Shown one piece after another: positions 19,061-28,903 of a stretch of DNA of 64,000 bases (position 1 is the stretch's first letter; each line of letters begins with the position of its first letter). The translations under genes were made by a program, and so were the position numbers. The DNA comes from CAVZTX01 sp963778375 (GTDB lineage: Bacteria > Chloroflexota > Ktedonobacteria > Ktedonobacterales > Ktedonobacteraceae): contig CAVZTX010000016.1 in the NCBI GenBank assembly GCA_963778375.1, positions 186,001 through 250,000 on the forward strand, read 5' to 3'. The notes under the pieces are model-generated. The model was not told the origin of the DNA, did not search any database, and saw nothing but the letters and a program-made list of their open reading frames with translations.

Positions 19061-19486
19061 CCACTCAGATTTTCTCTTCATTATAAAACAACAAGCGTAC
19101 TGTGAATATATAAATTCGTTAACAATTATCTCTTACACGGATTATCATAGTAATAGGCATCCATTTCATTTTTGCGGTCTGATTGCCTTATAGTTGAGGT
19201 ATGTAGCTAGGGTGTAGGGTAATCCAGCTAAGGAAGGCGGATTATTCCCTCCTGAATCTAAAAATTGCATCACTAGAACTTGTCCCATGAAACTGTCTAT
19301 TGGCAATTCCCTGGACATGTTTAGTCAGATAGAAATGTTACTGAAGAGAATCTTGTCAGATCTACGCTTTTCATTTATGATTGATCTAGTAATTTACTGC
19401 ATCCTCAACTCATTTTCTTATAAAAAAGAAAAAGTGCAGAGACACCTATTTCCGACGAACCCTGTACAAGGAAAGAGAGACAAAGT
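19061..19486 (+). other. 426-bp AT-rich intergenic region, no supported gene
   Basis: The region separates the first pseudokinase from the glycosidase gene. It is AT-rich, and its only open frame (19287-19490) runs into the next gene without homology-like features. It probably holds the glycosidase promoter. AAGGAAAGAGAG at about 19470-19481 is the likely ribosome site for the ATG at 19487. Confidence 0.5.
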
Positions 19487-21151
19487 ATGAGTACGCCCAT
19501 TACCTCTTCGCCTTCTCCGCGTCGACGCATACCCCGGAAGTACGGATGGTTTGCCATTGCGGTTATCATTGTGCTGATCCTAGCATCGATCTCTGTTTTC
19601 CTTATTCTTCAACTCTCGCATCCACAGCGCAAAGCCGACATTACCGTAGATTTTGGCTCACGGCAGAACCATAGCCACCCCATCCATATTCAATTTGGTA
19701 TTGCTGGTCAAGGATTTTTAAGTGTCATCGACTCGGTTTCGCAGTACCTTGCCCCCGCCGATCTGACGCTTGAGAGCTACATTGTACAAATGGAGAACAT
19801 CTTCACCAATCCTAGCAGTCTTACTAATCCAGCCAAACAGGATTGGTCAACCCTCAATGCAGTCCTGTCAAAGGTCCAGACATCGTTAGGAGCACAGCCA
19901 CTTCTGACACTCCAAGGAACTCCCGCGTGGCTGCAACCACAGAATCAGACTCCCCCGTCACCAAACTACTGTCTTACGGATCCAAAAAGGACAGCATACC
20001 CGTTTCATGCCTTTCCGACGCATCGAACTGCAAAGGGAGATGATGGTTTGTCCTTGTACAGCCAAATGCCAGCACTGATTGTTGCGCATATCGATAAATA
20101 TTTTCCAAACATCCACCCGAACTACGAATTGTGGAATGAACCTGATGGATACAATTCGTGGTGCGCCAGCCAGTTCAACTCGCAATTTGATTCGACCCGC
20201 TTTAACTGGTATAAAGCGATCTTTGTTGCCAGTGCAGCTAGCATGACAGCCCAGGCGCAGAAAGATCACGTACAGATCAGCATTGGTGGACCAACGATTA
20301 CCCATAACCGCATCGATATCTGGATGCCAAAGGTGCTGAACGATCCTCAAATGGCTCCCTACATCGATTTTGTCACCTATCATCAGTATGCAGTAGGCCA
20401 GACCTGGGATGATGCCAGGCACAGCACAAAATCTGTTATTGGTTCAACGCAGGACCCACAGGTTGGATATGCTGCTCTCTATGAGAAGGTGTCCAAATAT
20501 GTTCGTCAGGGAAAACAGCCGAATGCCCAAGCGACACCCATCTATATCAGCGAATTCAATTGTCCCGATGTGTGCCGCTACAGCACAACCTATTATCCCC
20601 TCTGGAGCTCGCTCATGTTTGCAGACTTGTTGAATAGCGTCCTTGATACGCATTCACAAACTGGTGCTGCATCATCTGTACCTGCTGGAATTGCTTTTTG
20701 GGCGTGGAGCAGTAAAAAGTATTGTATGTTCGGTAAGCTTGATGCAGCCTTAGATTGCGCACTTGATTCGAATGCTCAGCAGCCATATCCACCATACTAT
20801 AGCTATTTACTGCTGGGAGGCAACCGCTACCTAGGACTGGCAAATGGAGGATATGTTGCTAATACAGCAGCCACAACACAAAAGGGATTGATCGTCACAG
20901 GTTTTTATACGAACACGAAGGACAATATCCTGGTTGTTAATACTACCGGTCAAAGTTACCCTCAATTGAACATCCTGGTCACCTCTCCAGGCTCCGTCAA
21001 AACTACTGCTAGCTACTATATCCTCAACTCAGCTAATCCGCATATTGGCACACAGAAGGTCGATCTATCATCGGCAAATAATGGCTATATTGCGTCCGTC
21101 AGTGTTCCGGCATATTCAACAGTTGCCCTGTCATTGGATATGTCCTCATAG
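19487..21151 (+). CDS. Membrane-anchored GH39-like glycoside hydrolase, 554 aa
   Basis: Residues 1-20 are basic, and 21-43 form a signal anchor (WFAIAVIIVLILASISVFLI), so the enzyme acts outside the cell. The body looks like a clan GH-A TIM barrel. YELWNEPDG gives the acid/base Glu218 and PIYISEFNC gives the probable nucleophile Glu356. Between them lie GGPTIT and VTYHQYA, as in GH39/beta-xylosidase-like enzymes. The C-terminus is a beta-sandwich (NILVVNTTGQSYPQLNILV). Cys residues at about 162, 227, 359, 363 and beyond may form disulphides. It sits inside the kinase array, same strand. The substrate sugar is not predictable. Confidence 0.75.
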   Translation: MSTPITSSPSPRRRIPRKYGWFAIAVIIVLILASISVFLILQLSHPQRKADITVDFGSRQNHSHPIHIQFGIAGQGFLSVIDSVSQYLAPADLTLESYIVQMENIFTNPSSLTNPAKQDWSTLNAVLSKVQTSLGAQPLLTLQGTPAWLQPQNQTPPSPNYCLTDPKRTAYPFHAFPTHRTAKGDDGLSLYSQMPALIVAHIDKYFPNIHPNYELWNEPDGYNSWCASQFNSQFDSTRFNWYKAIFVASAASMTAQAQKDHVQISIGGPTITHNRIDIWMPKVLNDPQMAPYIDFVTYHQYAVGQTWDDARHSTKSVIGSTQDPQVGYAALYEKVSKYVRQGKQPNAQATPIYISEFNCPDVCRYSTTYYPLWSSLMFADLLNSVLDTHSQTGAASSVPAGIAFWAWSSKKYCMFGKLDAALDCALDSNAQQPYPPYYSYLLLGGNRYLGLANGGYVANTAATTQKGLIVTGFYTNTKDNILVVNTTGQSYPQLNILVTSPGSVKTTASYYILNSANPHIGTQKVDLSSANNGYIASVSVPAYSTVALSLDMSS

Positions 21152-21362
21152 TGGGCGCAATAATGGTCACGAGCAAATGCCGCTTTCTATCCTAACTTTC
21201 TTCAAAAATACTACGCCAAAAGATCAAATGATTCTATTGACAAATACTACCATATATCCGATAATATGTTTGTTATCTCTGCCTCACCCGCCTATTAGAC
21301 GGTTGTGTAATGATTGATGGCAGAGTTTCCTCCCGGGCTGCTATAGAGAATGGGGGTTCTTA

Positions 21363-23651
21363 ATGAGCACCGGTCCACAACGTATTGGGAAATATGAACT
21401 GCGAGAACGCATGGCGTCTAGCAGTACGACCGAGGTCTGGAAAGCGCTAGATTCTCAATCACAACGACATCTCGTGATCAAGCTTCTTCATCCCAATCTG
21501 CAAGCGATACCTCATTTCGTATCACAATTTGAGAACGAAATGAGAATGATCGCATCCTTGCATCATCCCAACATCGTACAAATCCACGATTTTCAGATCA
21601 TCAATTCATCTCCTTCAGATGGCACCGTCGCCTCTATAGTCATGGATTACGTTGAAGGGCCAACCCTGGCTGATTACATTCGTACCACTTCCAGGTCAGG
21701 AAAGTTCCCCTCGGCTCTCAACATCGTACACCTATTTACTTCTATCAGCATAGCGATTGATTATGCGCATCAGCATGGCGTGATCCATCGCAACCTGAAA
21801 CCAACCAATATCTTACTTGATAAACGTCGTACAGCAGGCTCTCCTATGGGAGGGCCGATGCTCACCGACTTTGGTATCGTTAACCTGTTAAAAACTTCTC
21901 GGAGTCAAGACAGTGGTTCGTGGCATGATACACAACTCTACACCTCACCAGAACAAGCTCAGGGCTACGTTGGTAATGAGCGGAGTGATCTTTACGCACT
22001 TGGGGTGATCCTCTATGAAATATGCACCGGAATACCGCCATTTCGAGGTGAGAGTGGATCTGCGATTCTAATGGAGCACATCAATGCTTCTCCGACTCCA
22101 CCTTCACTTATTAACCCGGAAATCTTACCCCAACTTTCGGTGGTCATTCTGCGCAGCATCGCTAAAGACCCTGCCGCACGCTTTCCCAACGCCTCTACTA
22201 TGACGGCGGCTCTGGCTGACGCATTTAATGTACCCATACCCGAAAACCTGGATTTATCCACCTACTCAGCCGATGCTATGAGCGAGCCTACATACTACAA
22301 ACCAAGGCAGTCCAGTTTACTACCGAACGTATCCTCCCCTTCGCTGCCGATCATCAGGACGTCAACCCCTCCTCCTGTAACGCTGTCTATGCCAAAAACC
22401 ACAGACGGAGGAGTAGTGAGCACTCCCAATTCATCAGATGCAACCCTTCCTGTTCGATCCCACTCGCTATCGGCATCTCCGCCTGCGCGGCCTAGAAAAC
22501 GGCGCAGATTACTCATCGCGTCGCTTCTCCTACTGTTACTGCTGCTCATCGGTTCAGGCATAGCTTCATTCCTGCTACTCTCTCATCAGAATCCCGCGAG
22601 CCAAATTATTGGCCACGCATATTTCGTTAGTAGTGGACTGCTGCGAGCAGATAACACCCAGGCAATGGATGATGAACTGCTTATTAATCTTCACAACCTT
22701 CCGAATCCTGCTGCTGGAAAAAGCTACTACGCCTGGCTACTCGGTGACAATAATCAGGATCACGCCACTTCGATTTTCCTGGGAACCCTGCCAACCAAGC
22801 AAGGAATAGCGAATATTACCTATCATGGGGATCCCCAACACACCGATCTACTTGCAACCACCAGTCGCTTTCTCATCACCGAAGAAAATACCAGTAGCAC
22901 CCCACCGGCAAGCCCTTCCCAGGATCAGCATACCTGGCGTTACTATGCAGCGCTATCCCAAACACCTAATCCTCGTGATACAGCCAATCACTTGAGTATG
23001 CTTGCCATCCTGCGTCATCTGCTCGTTGAAGACCCAACAACCACAAGTACAGATGTAACTGGCGGGCTTAATACAGGTCTCTTCAAAAATACCGGCAGAA
23101 TATTGGAGTGGGCTGGCAGCGCTAGAGACTATTGGGGAAGTTCAGGTAATTCCTTGACGCTTATGCGCTACCATTTCATTCGCATCCTGGATTATCTTGA
23201 TGGGCCATCTGTCCAGGCAGACGTGCCGCCCGGTACACCTATGCCAATCAGCTCATCGCTCGCCCTGGGATACAAATCACTAAGCCAGCTATCCTCGAAT
23301 GCAAGTTATCTGGATATGATTCATACATACGTAACAGATCTTATCCAGGCTCCCGGCGCAACAGTTGAAGTACGACAGCTTGCCGGTCAAATCACTACAG
23401 CTATATCGAATGTAAAGACCTGGTTGGAGCAAGTGCACCAGGATGTAAAGCAGCTTTTCAGCTTAAGCGATGCGCAATTACAACTGCTACCCACGCAGTC
23501 ATTACTAGACGATATGCAGACCCAAGCATTTGATGCCTTTGCTGGACGACTTGACCCATCTACAAACAGGGTACAGGATGGTGTCACACAAATCCACTTC
23601 GATATTGCACAATTGGCAACGTTTGATATTACCCCGTTCACTTCGGCGTAG
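21363..23651 (+). CDS. Receptor-type Ser/Thr pseudokinase (HRN loop, no glycine loop), 762 aa
   Basis: Second paralogue of the array. Lys40 (HLVIKLL), DFG at 169-171 and YTSPEQA are present. Two key elements are gone: the glycine-rich loop reads RMASSSTTEVW, with no GxGxxG, and the catalytic loop reads VIHRNLKPTNIL (Asn144 for Asp). This should be unable to phosphorylate in the normal way. A transmembrane helix lies at about 382-403 (LLIASLLLLLLLLIGSGIAS). The external part has the RskA-like module (AGKSYYAWLLGDNNQDH ... FLGTLP ... FLITEENTSSTPP) followed by a C-terminal helical domain. It is separated from the next paralogue by only 74 bp. Confidence 0.87.
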   Translation: MSTGPQRIGKYELRERMASSSTTEVWKALDSQSQRHLVIKLLHPNLQAIPHFVSQFENEMRMIASLHHPNIVQIHDFQIINSSPSDGTVASIVMDYVEGPTLADYIRTTSRSGKFPSALNIVHLFTSISIAIDYAHQHGVIHRNLKPTNILLDKRRTAGSPMGGPMLTDFGIVNLLKTSRSQDSGSWHDTQLYTSPEQAQGYVGNERSDLYALGVILYEICTGIPPFRGESGSAILMEHINASPTPPSLINPEILPQLSVVILRSIAKDPAARFPNASTMTAALADAFNVPIPENLDLSTYSADAMSEPTYYKPRQSSLLPNVSSPSLPIIRTSTPPPVTLSMPKTTDGGVVSTPNSSDATLPVRSHSLSASPPARPRKRRRLLIASLLLLLLLLIGSGIASFLLLSHQNPASQIIGHAYFVSSGLLRADNTQAMDDELLINLHNLPNPAAGKSYYAWLLGDNNQDHATSIFLGTLPTKQGIANITYHGDPQHTDLLATTSRFLITEENTSSTPPASPSQDQHTWRYYAALSQTPNPRDTANHLSMLAILRHLLVEDPTTTSTDVTGGLNTGLFKNTGRILEWAGSARDYWGSSGNSLTLMRYHFIRILDYLDGPSVQADVPPGTPMPISSSLALGYKSLSQLSSNASYLDMIHTYVTDLIQAPGATVEVRQLAGQITTAISNVKTWLEQVHQDVKQLFSLSDAQLQLLPTQSLLDDMQTQAFDAFAGRLDPSTNRVQDGVTQIHFDIAQLATFDITPFTSA

Positions 23652-23725
23652 TATTTCTTATCCACGATGGAGAGATCATCCAGCTATACTAGCTTCGTCA
23701 TGCTGAAGAAATGAGGAGAACAACC

Positions 23726-26161
23726 ATGAGTACAGGTATAAATCCGCGGCACCTTGGGAAATATGAATTGCGTGTCCTTTTAGGACAAGGCAGAGTAACG
23801 GAGGTCTGGAAAGCCTTTGACACCAATCTGCATCGCTATGTCGCGATCAAGCTCCTCCATGCAGACTTACACGCTACCCCTGATTTCATAGTACGTTTTG
23901 AACGCGAGGCGCGGCTGATTGCCTCCCTTCATCATTCTAACATCGTGCAAATTCACGACTTCCAGGTACTACCTCTCGAGTCTACTAATCCGTCCGATAC
24001 TCCCGTAGCATATATGGTTATGGACTACGTGGAGGGGACAACTCTAGCCGAGTATATCCGTGGCACATCTTACATAAAAAGGTTTCCCTCGGCTGCTGAC
24101 ATCGTTCACCTCTTTGCCTCGATCAGCAGCGCCATAGATTATGCGCATCAACACGGCATGATTCATCGAGACATCAAACCAGACAACATCCTGCTAGACA
24201 AACGAGGATTAAAAAATGTACCCGACTCACAGAACCCTATAGGTGAACCTGTTCTCACTGACTTTGGCATTGCCAAGCTCCTCGGAACTTCCAGTGCGCT
24301 ACTCAGCGGCGCATGGCTAGGCACACCATACTACATATCGCCAGAGCAGGCGCAAGGACAGCTTGGTACTGAGCGCAGCGACATTTACTCCCTCGGAGTT
24401 ATTCTCTACGAAATCTGCACCGGGCAACTACCATTTCAAGGCGATACCCCACCTGCTATTATGATGCACCATGTGAACTCGAACCCTCCTGCACCTGAAC
24501 GCATCAACCCAAACATTTCACCGGCCCTACAAGACGTTATTTTGCGCAGCCTTGCTAAAAACCCCTCAGCGAGATTTCCTAGTGCTTCATCTATGACCAT
24601 CGCTCTTGCTGAGGCGTTTAACTTACCCGTCCCTGAGCGACTAAATACAGGAATATCGCAGCCGCATACAGAAGTATCCAGTACTCCCACAATCGCCTCA
24701 CCAATCGAGGGCATGCAGAGCCCGGCTACTATCAAACCAACCTTATCATTACTCATGACACCACCATCAACCACACCGCTTGTAAGCAACCAACAAAATC
24801 TCTTTATGACACCACCCGCTACAACACCATCCACCACTCCTATAGCACCTATCTTACAGAACACACCCATTCTATCGCCGTCCGGCGCGGCATCTCAGCA
24901 GACACCTACCTTCTCACCACCTCCCTCTACGCTAATTCTGCCACCTCAACCTCTTCCTTCCTCGCAGAGGAGACGAAGAGGGAGGTTGATTGCATTGATT
25001 GCTGTGTTGCTTATCGTACTGGCAGGCTCGGGCCTGGGGGCTCTTTATCTACTGACCCTACCCCCCACCACGAGCACAATTGTAGGCCATGCTTTTTTCG
25101 TGAGCAGTGGACAATTGAGCGAAAGTAGTAGTCAGGGTATTAACGATCAAATGCAGATTGACCTCTCCAACATAGCACCTCCTGCTGCCGGGAAAAGCTA
25201 CTACGCCTGGCTTCTGGGGGATAAACACCCCACTGCTGGGTCAGGATGTGGAACATCTAGCACAGCCACCTCTATTTTTCTCGGGATATTGACCGTCAAT
25301 CAGAATGCAGTTCACTATCGCTACCCAGGCAACGCACAACATACCAATCTGATCAGTTGCACCAGCCGCTTCCTTGTTACCGAAGAGGACGCAAACAGTA
25401 CACCGCTTCACCCATCCTCAAACCAAAGTACGTGGCGTTACTACGCTGAAATTCCTCAGATACCCAATCCCAAAATCCTAACTCATTTTAGCGCGCTTGA
25501 TGACATCAGGCATCTTCTTTATGAAGGTCCGGATCTGCAGCAAAAGGGAATACATGGGGGGCTCGATATCCGGCTACTCAGAAACACCGAAAAGATCTGG
25601 GAATGGGCCAGCAGCGCTAGAAACGCCTGGGCAGGGAGCAGTACCACTATGGATACCCTGGCATTTATACACCGCCAGGTAGCACGTATCCTGTACTACC
25701 TCGATGGTGCAACACTTGTCAAACCAGACGTACCGCCTGGAACTCCTCTCGGCCTGGCACTAGGAGTGGATCCAAAACTTGCACAAGTTCCACTGCTTGC
25801 TTCCACAAGCAGCTACCTCTCCCGTATCAGCCGTCAACTGAGCGAAATACATATAGCTCCCGGCACAACGTTAGGGATTCGCAACCTTGCCGCTCAGATC
25901 AATACTGATCTCATTTCCAATGTCAAGGTCTGGTTACAGAACGTCTACAAAGATGTCAAGAAACTGGTTCTTTTAACCGATACACAGCTAGAGCAATCTT
26001 CAACATTCAGCCTTTTAGTTGATTTGCAAACGCAGACGACCAATGTCCTGCTTGGTCAAATCAATCCATCTACGAACAAAGTACAAGCGGGGGTTGTACA
26101 GATTCATGATAATATTCAGCAATTGACCACTTTTAATATCCAGCCATATGCATCTCACTAG
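23726..26161 (+). CDS. Receptor-type Ser/Thr kinase, 811 aa
   Basis: Third paralogue, predicted active: LGQGRVTEV loop, Lys42 in VAIKLL, MIHRDIKPDNIL with catalytic Asp149, LTDFGIAKL and YISPEQA. A Thr/Pro-rich linker (about 320-415) leads to a transmembrane helix (LIALIAVLLIVLAGSGLGAL) and the RskA-like ectodomain with KSYYAWLLGDKH. That domain has a paired-Cys insertion (GSGCGTSSTATS, then LISCTSRF) which may form a disulphide. A helical C-terminus follows. The start at 23726 has GAGGAG 8 bases upstream; the frame is open to 23711. Probably co-transcribed with its neighbours. Confidence 0.9.
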   Translation: MSTGINPRHLGKYELRVLLGQGRVTEVWKAFDTNLHRYVAIKLLHADLHATPDFIVRFEREARLIASLHHSNIVQIHDFQVLPLESTNPSDTPVAYMVMDYVEGTTLAEYIRGTSYIKRFPSAADIVHLFASISSAIDYAHQHGMIHRDIKPDNILLDKRGLKNVPDSQNPIGEPVLTDFGIAKLLGTSSALLSGAWLGTPYYISPEQAQGQLGTERSDIYSLGVILYEICTGQLPFQGDTPPAIMMHHVNSNPPAPERINPNISPALQDVILRSLAKNPSARFPSASSMTIALAEAFNLPVPERLNTGISQPHTEVSSTPTIASPIEGMQSPATIKPTLSLLMTPPSTTPLVSNQQNLFMTPPATTPSTTPIAPILQNTPILSPSGAASQQTPTFSPPPSTLILPPQPLPSSQRRRRGRLIALIAVLLIVLAGSGLGALYLLTLPPTTSTIVGHAFFVSSGQLSESSSQGINDQMQIDLSNIAPPAAGKSYYAWLLGDKHPTAGSGCGTSSTATSIFLGILTVNQNAVHYRYPGNAQHTNLISCTSRFLVTEEDANSTPLHPSSNQSTWRYYAEIPQIPNPKILTHFSALDDIRHLLYEGPDLQQKGIHGGLDIRLLRNTEKIWEWASSARNAWAGSSTTMDTLAFIHRQVARILYYLDGATLVKPDVPPGTPLGLALGVDPKLAQVPLLASTSSYLSRISRQLSEIHIAPGTTLGIRNLAAQINTDLISNVKVWLQNVYKDVKKLVLLTDTQLEQSSTFSLLVDLQTQTTNVLLGQINPSTNKVQAGVVQIHDNIQQLTTFNIQPYASH

Positions 26162-26211
26162 TAATCACAGCATCACTGCTACGGCAGAACTCTAAAAAAT
26201 AGAGGAGCGTA

Positions 26212-28602
26212 ATGAATACGGGTCCAGGGCGTCTTGGAAAATATGAATTGCATGAGCGGCTGGGACGTGGTGGTTCAGCCGAGGTCTGGAAGAGTTGGGA
26301 TACCCAACTGCAACGGTATGTTGCTATCAAACTGTTGCATGCTGATCTGCAGAGCGACGCTGATTTTGTGAAACGCTTCCAACGGGAAGCGCGGGTAGTT
26401 GCTTCTCTACACCATCCCAACATCATCAAGATTCATGACTTCCAGGTTTCCAGCGATGGGGGAAGCAGTGCAAACTCCAATACAATTGCCTATATGGTCA
26501 TGGACTACGTAGCAGGACAAACATTAACCGATTATATTCACAGCACATCGCGTATGGGTAAATTTCCCTCTGCTGGCGAGTTAATCTACCTTTTCAGATG
26601 CATCAGTAATGCTATCGATTATGCACATCAATCTGGCATGATTCACCGCGATATCAAACCGGCCAATATCTTGCTTGATCGACGCAATCCTTCACGCTAT
26701 CAAATGGGCGAACCCATCCTCACCGATTTCGGCATTGTTAAATTGATGGGAACTTCTACTGGAACATTGAGCGGCTGGTGGCTTGGAACGCCGCTGTATA
26801 TCTCACCAGAGCAGGCTCAAGGACATCCTGGCAATGAACGTAGCGACATTTATTCTCTAGGCGTCATTCTCTATGAAATCTGTACCGGAGTGCGACCATT
26901 TCAGGGGGATACCCCTGTCTCGATCATCATGCAACACATTAATGCTACTCCCACTCCACCCGCCATGATTAACCCCAGGATTCCCCCTGCTCTAACGGAG
27001 GTTATCCTGCGCGGTTTAGCTAAAGACCCCGGAGCACGCTTTCCTAGCGCTTCCGCCATGACGGCTGCTCTAGCTCAAGCACTTAATATGACCACTCCTA
27101 CAAACATAAGTACATCACCTACTACCGTCGATCCTACACGACCAGGTCTTTTTCAGTTCGATTTACCAGCAACGATGACGCCATCCACACCTTCGCTACC
27201 AATTGCAGGCTCCTCAACGCCACCTTATTTGGCAGCACCACCTACTCCACACTTCGTCACAGCCTCAGATATAGGTCAAAACACGCCGACAGGAACGCCC
27301 GGCATGATATCCGGCGGTAAGATTTCTCAAGAGATCCCTTTTACCAACTCAGTCGAGACCTCGCCGGGTAGAGCGCCGTCACTGCCCTCAGCATCTTCAC
27401 CTGCACCCGTTCCTGCATTCACACGATCGCGAAGAGGACGCCTCCTTATCTTAGCCGTACTCGTGCTCTTGCTGGTTGGCTCAGGGTTAGGAACCCTCTA
27501 CTTCGTCACTCATAAAAACCCTTCTACCACCACCATTACCAACCCAATAGTAGGGCAAGCAATCTTTATGAGTAGTGGGCAATTGAACAATAGTAGCCAG
27601 GGCATTGAAGATACATTGCAGATTAATCTACACAATATTTCAGCTCCCGCCGCTGGGAAAAGTTACTATGCCTGGTTATTAGGTGATAAAACTCCCAGCC
27701 TCGCAACGTCCTGCGGCCCTCCAGGCACGAAGCCATTTATCTTTCTCGGAAAATTGGTTGTTGATCACAGCAATGTGAGTTACCTTTATACAGGCGATGC
27801 ACAGCATACTAATTTGCTTGCTCTTACTAGCCGCTTCCTCATCACTGAAGACAATGCGGATAGTCCGCCAGCCTCTGCCCTCACAAACCAAAGCACATGG
27901 CGCTATTACGCTCAGTTATCCCAAACCATCGATCCTAAGAATGTGGCTCAAACTAGCATCCTCAACAACTTACGTTGTCTTCTTTACGCAAGCACAGACC
28001 TTGAAAGTGATGGCATCCACGGCGGTATAGAGGCGCAACTCTATAAAAATACATATCAAGTATGGCAAGCAGCCGTGATGGCTAAAAACTCTTCGGGAAA
28101 CCCCCATTTGATACGTAATAAGGTGGTAAGTATCCTGGACTATCTTGATGGATCACAAAAGGTCAAGCAAGACGTACCCTCCAATACACCCTTATTAGTT
28201 GATGATCCACTTGCTCGAGTTCCACTGCTTGCCTTCGTACGAGGTCAAAATTTCGATAGCTATCTTGACCGCACATCTGGCCAGCTTAATACTATACAGG
28301 GGAATTCTAACGCTACACCGGACATACTCAATCTTGCCGCTAACGCTCAAACGGCGATTTCAAATGTCCAGGGCTGGCTAGGGCGGGTGCGGGATGATGC
28401 CAGGCTCCTGGTAAAGATGTCCAACGATCAATTGTTACAATCCACCGCTTTAACAATCTTGCAAGATATGCAAACTCAAGCAGATAATGCCTTCAATGGT
28501 TTAATCGATCCATCAACCAATCAAGCACAAGCAGGGATTAAGCAGCTTCACAATGATATTCAAAATCTTGCAAGCTTTGAAGTAATGCCCTACAACTCCT
28601 GA
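26212..28602 (+). CDS. Receptor-type Ser/Thr kinase, 796 aa
   Basis: Fourth paralogue, predicted active: LGRGGSAEVW loop, Lys40 in VAIKLL, MIHRDIKPANIL with Asp147, LTDFGIVKL and YISPEQA. The linker is Pro/Thr/Ser-rich. One transmembrane helix (LLILAVLVLLLVGSGLGTL) precedes the ectodomain with GKSYYAWLLGDKTPSLATSC and a helical end. It starts 50 bp after the third paralogue, with AGGAG before the ATG. The juxtamembrane and linker regions vary more between paralogues than the kinase domains do. Confidence 0.9.
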   Translation: MNTGPGRLGKYELHERLGRGGSAEVWKSWDTQLQRYVAIKLLHADLQSDADFVKRFQREARVVASLHHPNIIKIHDFQVSSDGGSSANSNTIAYMVMDYVAGQTLTDYIHSTSRMGKFPSAGELIYLFRCISNAIDYAHQSGMIHRDIKPANILLDRRNPSRYQMGEPILTDFGIVKLMGTSTGTLSGWWLGTPLYISPEQAQGHPGNERSDIYSLGVILYEICTGVRPFQGDTPVSIIMQHINATPTPPAMINPRIPPALTEVILRGLAKDPGARFPSASAMTAALAQALNMTTPTNISTSPTTVDPTRPGLFQFDLPATMTPSTPSLPIAGSSTPPYLAAPPTPHFVTASDIGQNTPTGTPGMISGGKISQEIPFTNSVETSPGRAPSLPSASSPAPVPAFTRSRRGRLLILAVLVLLLVGSGLGTLYFVTHKNPSTTTITNPIVGQAIFMSSGQLNNSSQGIEDTLQINLHNISAPAAGKSYYAWLLGDKTPSLATSCGPPGTKPFIFLGKLVVDHSNVSYLYTGDAQHTNLLALTSRFLITEDNADSPPASALTNQSTWRYYAQLSQTIDPKNVAQTSILNNLRCLLYASTDLESDGIHGGIEAQLYKNTYQVWQAAVMAKNSSGNPHLIRNKVVSILDYLDGSQKVKQDVPSNTPLLVDDPLARVPLLAFVRGQNFDSYLDRTSGQLNTIQGNSNATPDILNLAANAQTAISNVQGWLGRVRDDARLLVKMSNDQLLQSTALTILQDMQTQADNAFNGLIDPSTNQAQAGIKQLHNDIQNLASFEVMPYNS

Positions 28603-28903
28603 GTACTCCAAAATCCTGGCTACTCCAAAGCAGAATTCATACTCCAAAATGTGCATCTCTCAGCATTTATACTGTGAGCTATTCCATTGACAAGCATTCG
28701 TACATACCCGATAATAGCATTATGTATACTGCTCTCTTAAAATAACGTTGTAAAATGAGCCTCCAATAACGCTAGCGCGTCTATCGCTTTGCTCTCAACA
28801 GGCTCAACAGGCAGTACTCAATGTCAAACGAGACCAAATGGTAAGAGCGGCCACAAGAGCCGCGGCACACAGATTGCACAAATCTGTAGAATCTGAGGCA
28901 GCT
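28603..28903 (+). promoter_or_regulatory. Intergenic region with triple TACTCCAAA repeat and a 7-bp dyad
   Basis: This 301-bp gap contains TACTCCAAA three times (28604, 28621, 28640). A perfect dyad ACAGATT / AATCTGT lies at 28869-28875 and 28881-28887, with a 5-nt loop, just before the fifth kinase. It is the largest gap between kinase paralogues and probably holds a separate promoter. The repeats are too few and too short for a CRISPR array. Confidence 0.35.

Noticed and set aside
19287..19490. 67-aa open frame in the gap before the glycosidase
   Set aside because: It lacks a ribosome site, has low-complexity composition and overlaps the next gene's start. It looks like chance in AT-rich DNA.
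16403..23651. Idea that the HGN and HRN kinases are sequencing errors
   Set aside because: Each has more than one change: loss of Arg and Asp in the first, loss of the whole glycine loop and the Asp in the second. Frames are intact, so point errors are an unlikely explanation.
28604..28648. Possible CRISPR-like repeat (TACTCCAAA three times)
   Set aside because: The 9-bp repeats are far too short, spacers are 8-10 bp, and no cas genes are present.
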